From: Flavobacteriales bacterium
GTDB taxonomy: Bacteria; Bacteroidota; Bacteroidia; CAIKAF01
Direction: 5' to 3'
Assembly: GCA_018401695.1 (NCBI GenBank)
Contig: JAGYKD010000001.1
Location: 189,651-253,650 of the forward strand
Length of the DNA: 64,000 nucleotides
Part shown: positions 27,110 to 35,957 of the stretch, one piece after another
Numbering within the stretch: position 1 is the first letter of the stretch
How the letters are laid out: each line of letters starts with the position of its first letter
Made by a program: the position numbers and the translations under genes
The notes under the pieces: model-generated
What the model saw: only the letters and a program-made list of their open reading frames with translations
What the model was told of the DNA's origin: nothing
Database searches by the model: none

Positions 27110-29014
27110 TCAGGGTTCCCAACGAAGCGAATTAACCATTGTTTGGATATCTCCATGCAAAAAAGATACCACGGGGGCCAAACTATCGTAATTGGCAGTA
27201 AAGTTAAAGTATAAGCTACCCCTTAAAAAGTGTCGGCTTGAGTCGGTCAAATAAAATTGAAAGGGAGTCGCTGCCTTTCCTTCCAATTTAAACAAAGTAC
27301 CAAACACCGCTTCCTTTGGCCTCCGAATTATCTGCTGTCCTATGGCTGAGGCCATCATGGAGTGGCCACTAAACACTTGCTGGTGGGCATCATCGATCAA
27401 GTCACCCAAAGACTCCGGTGAAGTTATAGGCAAATAGGTAAGGTAGAGTGCTGCATTAAAGCGGGGATAATCCAAATTAAACCAACAGGGATTTGCCATT
27501 TCGCTGTTGCCCACGTAGGGGCGGACCTTAGCTCCCTCAAAATGGTAAAAAACAAAAGGGCAATCGCCGGCAAAGGGTACTGTATCGTGCGGGGGAAGTG
27601 TTATGGAAGGATAACCCCTGGGTTTAGGCACCGAAGGCGTTTCTCCACAAGAAAAAATCCAGAAAGCCAATAAGATCAACAAGAAAAGCATAGGGAAACG
27701 CTGCTCCTTTAATTGATTGGGAGCGCTCAGCTGCACTTTAACACGCTTAATTCTTCGTGTATCGGCCGATTCTACGGTAAACGTTATGCCCTTTAGTTCC
27801 ATTTGCTCCCCTCTTAGGGGCATTTTGCCGTGCAAATGCAGCAGTAAGCCGGCCAAGGTATCGGCCTCTTGCCCTGCTTCACCCAAATGATCAAAAGGAA
27901 TATCTAAAATCCTACAGAGCTGGACCAAGGTGGTTTTCCCCTCAAAAACGTAGTTGAGGTTGTCCAAACGGGAATAGACCACCTCCTCGTCGTCGAATTC
28001 ATCGTTGATTTCTCCTACAATCTCCTCAATAACATCCTCAAGAGTAATGATTCCGGAGCTTCCGCCATATTCATCTACCACAATGGCCATGTGCATTTTC
28101 TTTTCTTGAAACTCCTTTAGCAGGTCATCGATGGGTTTATTTTCCGGAACAAAAAAGGGCTTTCTTACCAAATTAGCCCAAGGAAAGGATGCCGGCTGGT
28201 CCAAGTGAGGCAGCAAATCTTTAATGTATAAAACCCCCTTGATTTGGTCAAAAGAGTCGGTATATACCGGAATGCGTGAGTAACCTGATTGAAGAATGGT
28301 TTCCAGTACCTGCATGAAATCAAGGCTGGAATCCAGGGCCACTACGTCTATCCGAGGTTTCATGGTTTCGCTCACCGAAATTTGGCCAAACTCCACAATG
28401 CCCTTCCAAATTTTCCTTTCTTCATCCGACACGGAATCGTCGTGAGTCATATCAATAACGGCCGATAATTCATCGGGACTAAGCGCAGCCGGACTACGTT
28501 GTAATTTTCGGTCAAAAATACGTCCCGAAGCTAGTAGTATGGTGCTTAGCCATCGGGTTAAGCGTTCTGTTACAATCAAGGGGCCTGTCATAGCACGAAT
28601 AAGCACCAATGGGCGTTGGGTAGCAAAAACTTTGGGAAGGATTTCGCCAAATAATAAAATCAAAAAGGTTACCGCTACCACCTGAAAAAGAAACACAGCC
28701 CAATATGGCCAAAGATTGCTTAACCTCAACGAATCGGTGAGTAAACCGGAAATAATAACAATAGCAATATTTATAAAATTATTGGCAATAAGAATGGTGG
28801 CCAGCAACCTACGGGGGTGGCCAAGGAGCTTTCGAACGCGTAGTGCCAATCCCGGTTTTTCTTGGTCTAAGGCATCCAGACCTTTAGCAGAAAGACTAAA
28901 AAAAGCCACTTCAGAGCCAGAAATAAGGGCGGAAAGTAATAATAAGACAGGCAGAATAAACCACCAAATCAAACTAAAAGGGTCGTCGTTACCGTTGGCT
29001 AAGGGAATGTCCAA
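27110..29014 (-). CDS. gldE-gldD: GldE-GldD fusion, gliding motility-associated membrane protein
   Basis: One uninterrupted 634-codon frame covers what are normally two adjacent genes. Residues 1-441 are GldE: an N-terminal DUF21 membrane part (about 15-140), CBS domains with YSRIPVYTDSFDQIKGVLYI and MAIVVDEYGGSSGIITLEDV, then a CorC_HlyC domain. Residue 442 begins MLFLLILLAFWIFSC, a typical lipoprotein signal with lipobox, followed by GldD features (PKPRGYPSITLPPHD, CWFNLDYPRFNA, FYLTDSSRHFLRGSLYFN). GldD is needed for gliding and type IX secretion in relatives. Either this is a true fusion with an internal membrane anchor, or gldD is also translated from its own ATG at 27691. ssb precedes it, the conserved order. 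Confidence 0.88.
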   Translation of the reverse strand: MDIPLANGNDDPFSLIWWFILPVLLLLSALISGSEVAFFSLSAKGLDALDQEKPGLALRVRKLLGHPRRLLATILIANNFINIAIVIISGLLTDSLRLSNLWPYWAVFLFQVVAVTFLILLFGEILPKVFATQRPLVLIRAMTGPLIVTERLTRWLSTILLASGRIFDRKLQRSPAALSPDELSAVIDMTHDDSVSDEERKIWKGIVEFGQISVSETMKPRIDVVALDSSLDFMQVLETILQSGYSRIPVYTDSFDQIKGVLYIKDLLPHLDQPASFPWANLVRKPFFVPENKPIDDLLKEFQEKKMHMAIVVDEYGGSSGIITLEDVIEEIVGEINDEFDDEEVVYSRLDNLNYVFEGKTTLVQLCRILDIPFDHLGEAGQEADTLAGLLLHLHGKMPLRGEQMELKGITFTVESADTRRIKRVKVQLSAPNQLKEQRFPMLFLLILLAFWIFSCGETPSVPKPRGYPSITLPPHDTVPFAGDCPFVFYHFEGAKVRPYVGNSEMANPCWFNLDYPRFNAALYLTYLPITSPESLGDLIDDAHQQVFSGHSMMASAIGQQIIRRPKEAVFGTLFKLEGKAATPFQFYLTDSSRHFLRGSLYFNFTANYDSLAPVVSFLHGDIQTMVNSLRWEP

Positions 29015-29035
29015 AGATGAGGCGCTTAGTTAAAC

Positions 29036-29527
29036 TTAAAAGGGTAAATCATCGGTTCCGTCACCCGAAGGCGGAGGAGGTGGATTAGTTGCGTGGTGCG
29101 AGGCTTGCGCAGAGACGCCTTCGTTGGGATTTGGAGGGGCAGATGTAGTTTGCTCGCGAGCCGCCGCATAAGCACCTTGCTCATTTCCCTCTTTTCTTGA
29201 ATCCAACATGGTCATTTGGTCGGCTTCAATTTCGGTGATATACCTTTTTTGGCCTTGTTCGTCGTCCCAGCTTCTGGTTTTGATACGACCTTCGATATAC
29301 ACCTTAGAGCCTTTGCGTAAGTATTGTCCGGCAATTTCGGCCAAGCGCCGCCACAACACCACATTGTGCCATTCTGTTTGTTCTATTTGAGCACCTTCTC
29401 TATTCTTATACGTTTCACTGGTGGCCAGAGGAAATCGACATACTTGGGTACCATCACCAAAAGTTTTGGTTTCGGGGTCTTTACCTAAATTGCCTATAAG
29501 AATTACTTTATTTACGCTGCCTGCCAT
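29036..29527 (-). CDS. ssb: Single-stranded DNA-binding protein
   Basis: 163 residues. The OB-fold domain covers about 1-110 (NKVILIGNLGKDPETK, TEWHNVVLWRRLAEIAGQYL, YIEGRIKTRSWDD). A low-complexity linker with Asn/Pro follows and the acidic tip DDLPF ends the protein, which recruits repair and replication partners. It lies 21 bases upstream of gldE-gldD, the arrangement seen in other gliding Bacteroidota. A TATCTTTA box at 29546-29553 is a weak promoter candidate. Confidence 0.95.
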   Translation of the reverse strand: MAGSVNKVILIGNLGKDPETKTFGDGTQVCRFPLATSETYKNREGAQIEQTEWHNVVLWRRLAEIAGQYLRKGSKVYIEGRIKTRSWDDEQGQKRYITEIEADQMTMLDSRKEGNEQGAYAAAREQTTSAPPNPNEGVSAQASHHATNPPPPPSGDGTDDLPF

Positions 29528-29569
29528 ATAGAATTTCCTTAACGGTAAAGATACAAAAAAGCTTAGGCT

Positions 29570-30805
29570 TTACCAGCTGATGCTTAAGGTTCCATTTCCT
29601 GAACGAACGCCTTGGCTGTGGGTAATATTGCTGGAGCCGTTGCTTGTTACATAACTTGAGCCTCCCCCGGCACCATTAATTTGCATTCCCCCGCCGCCAT
29701 ACCATCCGCCACCGCCACCGGTTCCGTAGCAGCAACAGGCCGAATTCGACAATCCATTTCCTCCAATACCAAACACTCCGGAAGGAGCAAAAGCTTGACC
29801 CGGAGAGCAGCCCCCATTGTTGTACATTCCTCCGGCGCCACCGGAGCTTTGGGTGCCCCCTTGTGCCCAAACGCCGTTTCCATTGGTAGACCCCTGTCCT
29901 CCGGTCAATCCACCTCCGGCACCTCCATTGCCTTGGGCACCACCGCCGCCGCCACCGGCTACTAAAATTCGATCGCTAAGGCCCGTACCGTTTCTACGGA
30001 TATCGGTAGCTCCGCCACCACCGGCTCCTGTACCAACGCCGGCACCTCCCCCGTTCCAACCTGCGGCGGGACTCGCTCCTGCTCCACCCACGTTTATTTG
30101 CAGTACTTCTCCCGGTGTCACGGTTAAAGTTGCCTGAACCCTGCCGCCCAAGCCACCTGCTCCTCCCGAAGTGCCTGAGCCACCTTGGGCGCCATAGGCA
30201 TCTACCTGTATGCTGGTTACACAAGCCGGCACGGTAAAGCTCTGGGCAGCTCCTGTGAAATTAAAAGTTTGAGAGCCACTGGGCGCACATTGACTTACCG
30301 TAATGCTGGTGGTATCTATGGTACTGCATCCGTTGGCATCGGTGATGGTTAAAATCACCTGAAACGTACCTGTGTTGGCCCAGGTAACCGATGGGTTTTG
30401 CACGTTGGAACTGGCCGGCGTACCTGACTGAAACTGCCAGGCATAAGTTGCGCCCGTGGTTGCAGGAGAAAAAACTACCGACTGAGTAGTAGAAGGGTTT
30501 GCCGGGCTGCTGGTATAGCTTGCCGTGGGAAAGCTTTGACACGCACAAGCCATTTGTGCCCAACCCGTAGGAAAGTAGGTTTCCATACATTGGCTGGTGG
30601 TGTTGTAAATGGTTAGCCCATGCGCCGGATTACCAATGCTGTTCCGCTGCACAGTAGTTAAGCGTGGAAAAAGCAAGCCTTTGTTGGAAGAAAAAACATC
30701 TAAAACGGCCGATGGATCCGGATTGGCAGTATTTATCCCTACTTGCTGGGCATTTAAAACTATGCTAAAAAAAGCACAGAACGCTAAACAAACGATAGGT
30801 TTCAT
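29570..30805 (-). CDS. Secreted glycine-rich protein with PKD domain
   Basis: 411 residues. A signal peptide ends LNAQ (about residue 20). It is followed by the Bacteroidota surface-protein segment VGINTANPDPSAVLDV, a PKD-like Ig domain (about 90-170, ATYAWQFQSG and NTGTFQVILTITDANGC), and a large glycine-rich domain from about 175 to the end. That domain contains GGGGATDIRRNGTG and GGGGGGAQGNGGAGGG, a pattern like the glycine-rich region of ALK-type receptors that also occurs in bacterial adhesins. Several CC pairs occur near the C-terminus. No obvious type IX sorting tail is seen. Probably surface or extracellular. Confidence 0.72.
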   Translation of the reverse strand: MKPIVCLAFCAFFSIVLNAQQVGINTANPDPSAVLDVFSSNKGLLFPRLTTVQRNSIGNPAHGLTIYNTTSQCMETYFPTGWAQMACACQSFPTASYTSSPANPSTTQSVVFSPATTGATYAWQFQSGTPASSNVQNPSVTWANTGTFQVILTITDANGCSTIDTTSITVSQCAPSGSQTFNFTGAAQSFTVPACVTSIQVDAYGAQGGSGTSGGAGGLGGRVQATLTVTPGEVLQINVGGAGASPAAGWNGGGAGVGTGAGGGGATDIRRNGTGLSDRILVAGGGGGGAQGNGGAGGGLTGGQGSTNGNGVWAQGGTQSSGGAGGMYNNGGCSPGQAFAPSGVFGIGGNGLSNSACCCYGTGGGGGWYGGGGMQINGAGGGSSYVTSNGSSNITHSQGVRSGNGTLSISW

Positions 30806-30865
30806 AAACAAGATTTATCCAAGCAAATTAGCCATTGTTTACACAGTAAAAAAAGACTTTTATCT

Positions 30866-30888
30866 TTAAATTGCCTTTGGAGGGCAAT
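30866..30888 (-). terminator. Possible terminator hairpin after lspA
   Basis: Perfect 8-bp stem AAATTGCC (30866-30873) with GGCAATTT (30881-30888), 7-base loop, just after the lspA stop. The downstream T-run on the minus strand begins only about 13 bases later, so termination is uncertain. Confidence 0.35.
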
Positions 30889-30901
30889 TTCTTTTGGGCA
30901 A

Positions 30902-31489
30902 TTAAATCTTTTTGCGGATAGATAACACTACCAAAATAGAAACCCCAATGGTTATGGCGGTGTCTGCAAAATTAAAGATGGGCCTAAAGATAGGGTCGCC
31001 GCCAAGATAGGGTACCCAATCCGGCCAGTGCACCGTAAAGTGCAACATGTCCACAACTTTACCTTGAAGAAAGGGAGCGTAGCCACCTTCGGGAGGAAAA
31101 GCTTCTGCCAATTGAAACACATGACTTTCGCTAAAAATAATTCCGTAAAACATAGAATCTAAGATATTCCCTAAAGCTCCTGCAAAAATGAGGGATAAGC
31201 TAATCACCAACCAGCGGTTCTTTTTTTTGCGCACCAAGTCAAACAGCAGATATCCAATGAGGCTAACCGCAACAATTCTAAAAATGCTTAGAAAGAGCTT
31301 TCCGGTGCTGCCACCTAGCTCAATCCCCCAAGCCATTCCATTGTTTTCAATAAAAAACAGCTCAATAAGCCCTGGAATTAAACGTACACTTTCCTGTAAC
31401 TCAAAATGGGTTTTGATGTAAATCTTGGTCCATTGGTCAAAAACCAATATGCCAAAGATCAACAGCAATGGAAGGCGTAGGGCTTTCAA
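30902..31489 (-). CDS. lspA: Lipoprotein signal peptidase II
   Basis: 195-residue inner-membrane aspartyl protease that removes signal peptides from prolipoproteins. It has four hydrophobic helices, the FFIENNGMAWGIE segment, GALGNILDSMFYG with the first catalytic Asp and PIFNFADTAITIGV with the second. It is slightly longer than the E. coli enzyme, with an insertion around residues 130-150. The ATG overlaps the stop of the DksA-like gene as ATGA. Confidence 0.95.
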   Translation of the reverse strand: MKALRLPLLLIFGILVFDQWTKIYIKTHFELQESVRLIPGLIELFFIENNGMAWGIELGGSTGKLFLSIFRIVAVSLIGYLLFDLVRKKKNRWLVISLSLIFAGALGNILDSMFYGIIFSESHVFQLAEAFPPEGGYAPFLQGKVVDMLHFTVHWPDWVPYLGGDPIFRPIFNFADTAITIGVSILVVLSIRKKI

Positions 31490-31875
31490 TCCGGGCGATT
31501 TTGGGAAGTTTTTGCTTCCATACTCAAAGTAGCATGGGGCACTGCACGCAACCTTTCTTTGGGGATTAATTTTCCGGTCACCCTACAAATGCCGTAGGTT
31601 CCGTTTTTAATGCGCAAAAGGGCATTCTCCAAATTCTGGATAAACTTCTTTTGACGTGCTGCGAGCTGCCCAATTTCTTCTTTGGAAGAAACTTCTGCAC
31701 CATCCTCCATGAGCTTAAAGGTTGGAGAAGTGTCGTCGGTGGTATTACCGTCTTTGTGAGAAAAGGCGTCAATGAGCAATTCCAGCTCCTTCTTTGCTTT
31801 TTCCAACTTTCCATGAATAAGTTCTTTGAACTCCTCTAATTCTTCGTCTGAGTATTTTACTTTTTCAGCTGCCAT
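31486..31875 (-). CDS. DksA/TraR-type C4-like regulator with degenerate zinc finger
   Basis: 129 residues. The N-terminal coiled coil (5-100) is followed by the DksA-like segment NGTYGICRVTGKLIPKERLRAVPHAT. Only one of the four expected zinc-binding Cys remains (GIC); the others are Val/Thr, Ser and Lys positions, as often seen in Bacteroidota members. It probably contacts RNA polymerase through the secondary channel, but zinc is unlikely to be bound. Translationally coupled to lspA and preceded by ileS. Confidence 0.85.
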   Translation of the reverse strand: MAAEKVKYSDEELEEFKELIHGKLEKAKKELELLIDAFSHKDGNTTDDTSPTFKLMEDGAEVSSKEEIGQLAARQKKFIQNLENALLRIKNGTYGICRVTGKLIPKERLRAVPHATLSMEAKTSQNRPD

Positions 31876-31885
31876 AAATGCATGT

Positions 31886-34800
31886 TTAAAGTAAGGGTTC
31901 TATTTGGACATTGGCCTTGAGTTCATTTTCCAGTTCTAAGGTATATACCTTAGAACTCGGGTTCTCGCTGGCGTAATCGTGTAGGTCTGCTGCTAAAACT
32001 TCGGCGCAAATATACGCTTTATTCAAACGCAATGCGTCCTGTACTTGTTGCGTTGCCTGAACGTTAATACAGATGCGTTGTCCTACTTCCAGGCCTAAAT
32101 CCTTCCGAAGGTTTTGTACTCTGTTTACAAAATCTCTGGCCAAGCCTTCGGCCTTTAATTCTTCATCCAAGGCAATGTCTAAGGCCACGGTAAGGTCTCC
32201 GTCTACGGCCACCTGCCATCCGGGAACATCCTCGGATACCACTTCTACCTCCTCCAAACTAATGGACTCCATGCGCCCTTCATCCAATTCAATATTTAGG
32301 GCGCCCTTTGTTCTCAGCTCTTGAATTTGACTTTGTGAAAGACTTTGAACGCGTTGATTCACCAATTTCATATCGGCCCCAAAACGAGGGCCCAGTTTTT
32401 TAAAATCAGGCTTGGCTTTAAGTACCAAGAGCTCTCCTATATCGGTCAAAAACTCGAGTTGCCTCACATTAACCTCGTTCAAAAACAAGGGAATAACCTT
32501 CTCTAAAAGCTCTTTTTGACGGCTATCCATAACCGGAACCAGGACTTTTCGTAGGGGCTGACGCACTCGAATTCGCTGCTTTTTGCGCAGAGATAATACC
32601 AAAGAGGTGGCTCGTTGGGCCAAATCCATAGCGTCCTCAAGCGATTCATCTCTTTTTGCTAAGCCTGTTTGCGGCCAATGAGACAAATGAACAGAAGTAC
32701 TTCCCTGCCTTAAATCTCTATACAATCGGTCGGCATAAAAAGGTGCCAGAGGAGCCATAAGGCGTGCAACGGTATCCAAACACCAATGCAAGGTGCTGAA
32801 TGCAGCCTCTTTATCACCGGTCATGCTGCCTACCCAAAACCGCTTGCGTGAAAGACGCACATACCAGTTTGATAAGGATTCGGTAACAAAATCTTGAATT
32901 AAGCGACCGGCTGCAGTTAAGTCAAATGCCTCATAGGCTTGGGTAACTTCTTGCTTGAGGCCCTCCAGCCTTGACAAAATCCAAACATCCAATTGAGCGG
33001 GTTCTTTGGGCAATTCCGGGGAGCTTTTGCACCAACCGTCCACATTGGCATACAAAGCAAAAAAGGCGTAGGTATTGTATAAGGTGCCAAAAAAGCGGCG
33101 GCGCACTTCCTCAATGCCTTGCTCATCAAACTTAAGATTATCCCAGGGAGCTGCATTGGTGAGCATATACCATCGGGTGGCGTCGGCACCAAACTTTTGC
33201 ATGGTCCGGAATGGATCCACAGCATTCCCCAGACGTTTGGACATCTTTTGCCCATGCTTATCGAGCACCAAACCATTAGAAATGACAGACTTATAAGCCA
33301 CCGAATCCATAATACCGGCAGCTATAACGTGCAGGGTAAAAAACCAGCCTCGGGTTTGATCTACTCCCTCAGCAATAAAATCAGCGGGGAAAGCGGCGCC
33401 CTGCTCAATTTTTTCTTTGTTCTCGAAGGGATAGTGCCATTGGGCAAAAGGCATAGAACCGGAATCAAACCAAACATCAATCAAATCGGGTTCACGGTAC
33501 ATGGCTTGTCCGGAGGGAGAAACAAGCACCACCTCATCCACAAAAGGGCGATGCAGGTCGATGGAAGCATAGTCCTGACTATCCTTAATGTCGCCATAGG
33601 GGTTTTTATGCATTATTCCGGCACCCACGGAGGCCTCAATAGCCTCCAGGAGTTCGCTTACCGACCCTATGCAACGTTCTTCTTTTCCATCTTTGGATCG
33701 CCAAATAGGCAAAGGAATGCCCCAATATCTGGAGCGGCTTAAATTCCAGTCTTGTAGGTTCTCCAACCATTGGCCAAACCTTCCGGTTCCTGTGGAAGGC
33801 GGACGCCAGTTAATTTCTTTGTTTAGTTCCAGCAACCGCTCTTTCATGGCGGTAGTGCGCACAAACCAGGAGTCGAGCGGGTAATACAAAACAGGTTTAT
33901 CGGTGCGCCAGCAGTGCGGATAGGTGTGCTCGTATTTCTCAATCTTAAAGGCTTTGCCTTCTTGCTTCAGTTTTACAGCAATCCTTACATCGACCGATTC
34001 GTATCCCTCAGGCTTTTCCTCCACATTTAGATAGGCTTCTTTCACATACTCTCCGGCAAAATCGCTTACCTCTTGGGTGAAACGACCTCTGCGGTCCACT
34101 AAAGTAAGTGCACCAATCCCGTGTTCTTTGGCCGTTTTAAAGTCATCTGCACCAAAACTGGGGGCCAAGTGCACCATACCCGTTCCGTCTTCGGTAGTAA
34201 CAAAATCGCCTGAAATTACCTGAAATGCCTTACCTTCCTCAGGTTGGGCATAAGGCATCAATTGCTGGTACCGCAGGCCTTGTAGTTCTATTCCCTTAAA
34301 GCTTCTAAGCACTTCCCAAGGAACTTTTCTGGATTTGTCTTCAGCTTTTTCCCAAGCCTTGTTCCATTCGGCATCAAAATAGGCCTGAAGTCGGGCCTCT
34401 GCCAAAATAACGTACTGAGCTTCCCTTGTATAAGGATTGAGGGTTTTCACCAAAACGTAATCGATGTTGGGCCCCACACCAAGCGCTGTATTGGAGGGTA
34501 AGGTCCAAGGAGTAGTGGTCCAGGCTAAGCCAAAAGTACGTTCGGGAAGGGACTCACCGGCAACGCTTTGCCCAGGTTCCAACAAAAACTGAGCAACAAG
34601 GGTGGTGTCGCTTACCATTTTATAGGTGCCCGGTTGATTGAGTTCGTGGCTCGACAATCCGGTTCCTGCGGCAGGGCTAAAAGGCTGAATGGTATAGCCT
34701 TTGTAAATGAGCCCTTGATCGTAAAATTGCTTAAGAATCCACCATACCGTTTCCATGTATTTGGTTTGGTAGGTAACGTAAGGGTCGTCCATATCTACCC

Positions 34801-35224
34801 AATAGCCCATGAGTTCGGTGAGCTCCTGCCAACTGCCGGTAAATTTCATAACCGACTTACGGCATGCCGCATTGTATGCTTCAATACTGATGGACTTTCC
34901 AATATCCTCCTTGGTGATTCCTAATTCTTTCTCTACCTGCAATTCTACCGGAAGGCCATGGGTATCCCATCCGGCTTTGCGCTCTACCCGGAACCCTTGC
35001 AAGCTTTTGTAGCGGCAAATGGAGTCTTTAATGGCACGAGAAAGCACATGGTGTATTCCCGGCATGCCATTGGCGGAGGGAGGGCCCTCAAAAAAAGTAA
35101 AGCTGGGGCTATCGCCTTTGCGAATGCTTTGTACAAAGGTTTTCTTTTCCTTCCAATCCTGTTGGATTTCGACTTGTCTTTCGGCTAAGTTCAGTTCCTT
35201 GTATTCGGGATAGGCTTTGCTCAT
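31886..35224 (-). CDS. ileS: Isoleucyl-tRNA synthetase
   Basis: 1112-residue class I synthetase, cytosolic eukaryote-like type by length. The HIGH equivalent is GIHH in SANGMPGIHHVLS and the second motif is QKMSKRLGN. The tryptophan/editing domain motifs TWTTTPWTLPSN-like (AWTTTPWTLPSNTALG) are present. It charges tRNA-Ile and edits valine. The start at 35224 (MSKAYPEYKE) is preferred to one 13 codons earlier. It lies 10 bases before the DksA-like gene, so ileS-dksA-lspA form an operon. Confidence 0.96.
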   Translation of the reverse strand: MSKAYPEYKELNLAERQVEIQQDWKEKKTFVQSIRKGDSPSFTFFEGPPSANGMPGIHHVLSRAIKDSICRYKSLQGFRVERKAGWDTHGLPVELQVEKELGITKEDIGKSISIEAYNAACRKSVMKFTGSWQELTELMGYWVDMDDPYVTYQTKYMETVWWILKQFYDQGLIYKGYTIQPFSPAAGTGLSSHELNQPGTYKMVSDTTLVAQFLLEPGQSVAGESLPERTFGLAWTTTPWTLPSNTALGVGPNIDYVLVKTLNPYTREAQYVILAEARLQAYFDAEWNKAWEKAEDKSRKVPWEVLRSFKGIELQGLRYQQLMPYAQPEEGKAFQVISGDFVTTEDGTGMVHLAPSFGADDFKTAKEHGIGALTLVDRRGRFTQEVSDFAGEYVKEAYLNVEEKPEGYESVDVRIAVKLKQEGKAFKIEKYEHTYPHCWRTDKPVLYYPLDSWFVRTTAMKERLLELNKEINWRPPSTGTGRFGQWLENLQDWNLSRSRYWGIPLPIWRSKDGKEERCIGSVSELLEAIEASVGAGIMHKNPYGDIKDSQDYASIDLHRPFVDEVVLVSPSGQAMYREPDLIDVWFDSGSMPFAQWHYPFENKEKIEQGAAFPADFIAEGVDQTRGWFFTLHVIAAGIMDSVAYKSVISNGLVLDKHGQKMSKRLGNAVDPFRTMQKFGADATRWYMLTNAAPWDNLKFDEQGIEEVRRRFFGTLYNTYAFFALYANVDGWCKSSPELPKEPAQLDVWILSRLEGLKQEVTQAYEAFDLTAAGRLIQDFVTESLSNWYVRLSRKRFWVGSMTGDKEAAFSTLHWCLDTVARLMAPLAPFYADRLYRDLRQGSTSVHLSHWPQTGLAKRDESLEDAMDLAQRATSLVLSLRKKQRIRVRQPLRKVLVPVMDSRQKELLEKVIPLFLNEVNVRQLEFLTDIGELLVLKAKPDFKKLGPRFGADMKLVNQRVQSLSQSQIQELRTKGALNIELDEGRMESISLEEVEVVSEDVPGWQVAVDGDLTVALDIALDEELKAEGLARDFVNRVQNLRKDLGLEVGQRICINVQATQQVQDALRLNKAYICAEVLAADLHDYASENPSSKVYTLELENELKANVQIEPLL

Positions 35225-35250
35225 GACTCCATGCTTTGCAATTGGGCTGG

Positions 35251-35258
35251 CAAAGATA
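35251..35258 (-). promoter_or_regulatory. -7 box TATCTTTG for the ileS operon
   Basis: TAnnTTTG on the minus strand, 26 bases before the ileS ATG, inside the 55-base gap to ridA. Confidence 0.5.
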
Positions 35259-35279
35259 ACCAAAAGAAGCGGCTAAGGC

Positions 35280-35696
35280 TTATTTGCCAACATAGGCAAT
35301 GGCCTTTACCTCTATGGCAATAGGGGTAGGCAGGCTACAAATTTCGAGTGTGGTTCGGCAGGGCTGATGTTCGGCAAAATATTCAGCATACACGCGGTTG
35401 TAGATAGCAAAATCGGCCTTCATATGGGTTAAAAACACGGTAATATCTACCAAATCACTCCAAGAGGCACCCGATTCTTCTACCACCATTTTAAGGTTAT
35501 TGAATACCGATCGGCACTGGGTTTCGATATCGTAGCTAAGGATATTGCCCTGGGCGTCGAGCTCCACTCCGGGAATTTCTTTAGTGCCTCGGCTTCGAGG
35601 TCCCATTCCGCTGTAATAAATAAAATCGCCTGCTTTGCGGGCATGTGGATAAGCGCCCACAGGTTCAGGCGCCCGATTGGAATCTATACGGCTCAT
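35280..35696 (-). CDS. RidA family enamine/imine deaminase
   Basis: 138-residue RidA (YjgF/YER057c) protein. It has the family core YPHARKAGDFIYYSGMGPRS, the QCRSVFNNLKMVVEESGASW helix and C-terminal RTTLEICSLPTPIAIEVKAIA. The usual catalytic Arg is at CRTTLE. RidA enzymes hydrolyse reactive enamines from PLP enzymes. Members with an insertion after the first strand, as here, may act on other substrates. The start at 35696 is used; the frame upstream is repeat D'. Confidence 0.88.
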   Translation of the reverse strand: MSRIDSNRAPEPVGAYPHARKAGDFIYYSGMGPRSRGTKEIPGVELDAQGNILSYDIETQCRSVFNNLKMVVEESGASWSDLVDITVFLTHMKADFAIYNRVYAEYFAEHQPCRTTLEICSLPTPIAIEVKAIAYVGK

Positions 35697-35749
35697 AGTT
35701 TCGAATATTTTGGAGTATAAAGAAAAACAAAAGAAAACGTTTAAACCAA

Positions 35750-35901
35750 GGCCCAGGGACCGGTACGGAAAGCCCCCGGCAGCCAAAGCCCATGCATGCA
35801 GGCTTGTGGGCGTGGCGCGCAGCAAACGCCCCACAAGGCTTGGCATGCATGAGGTTTTGGCAACGGGGCTTGGAGGGAGGGCCCGGTGCTTTGCAGGGCC
35901 C
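35750..35901 (-). repeat. Dispersed folded intergenic element, copy D' (inverted near-copy of D)
   Basis: The closing pair is GGCCC (35750-35754) with GGGCC (35896-35900). Almost all differences from copy D lie in the central stem. CATGCATGC (35791-35799) and GCATGCATG (35843-35851) stay complementary although copy D has G and C at the matching position, a compensatory change. It points toward ridA and lies just after the terminator of the endonuclease operon. Confidence 0.88.
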
Positions 35902-35902
35902 A

Positions 35903-35938
35903 CAAAAAAAAAGCCGATTCCCAAAAGAATCGGCTTTA
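35903..35938 (-). terminator. Rho-independent terminator of the endonuclease operon
   Basis: On the minus strand AAGCCGATTC pairs with GAATCGGCTT around a short TTTTGG loop, followed by nine T. It is 20 bases after the endonuclease stop and adjoins copy D'. Confidence 0.88.
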
Positions 35939-35957
35939 TGCATATTGTTTGACCTAT

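Noticed and set aside
35697-35924. Extended N-terminus of RidA
   Set aside because: It would translate repeat D'; the family N-terminus begins at 35696.
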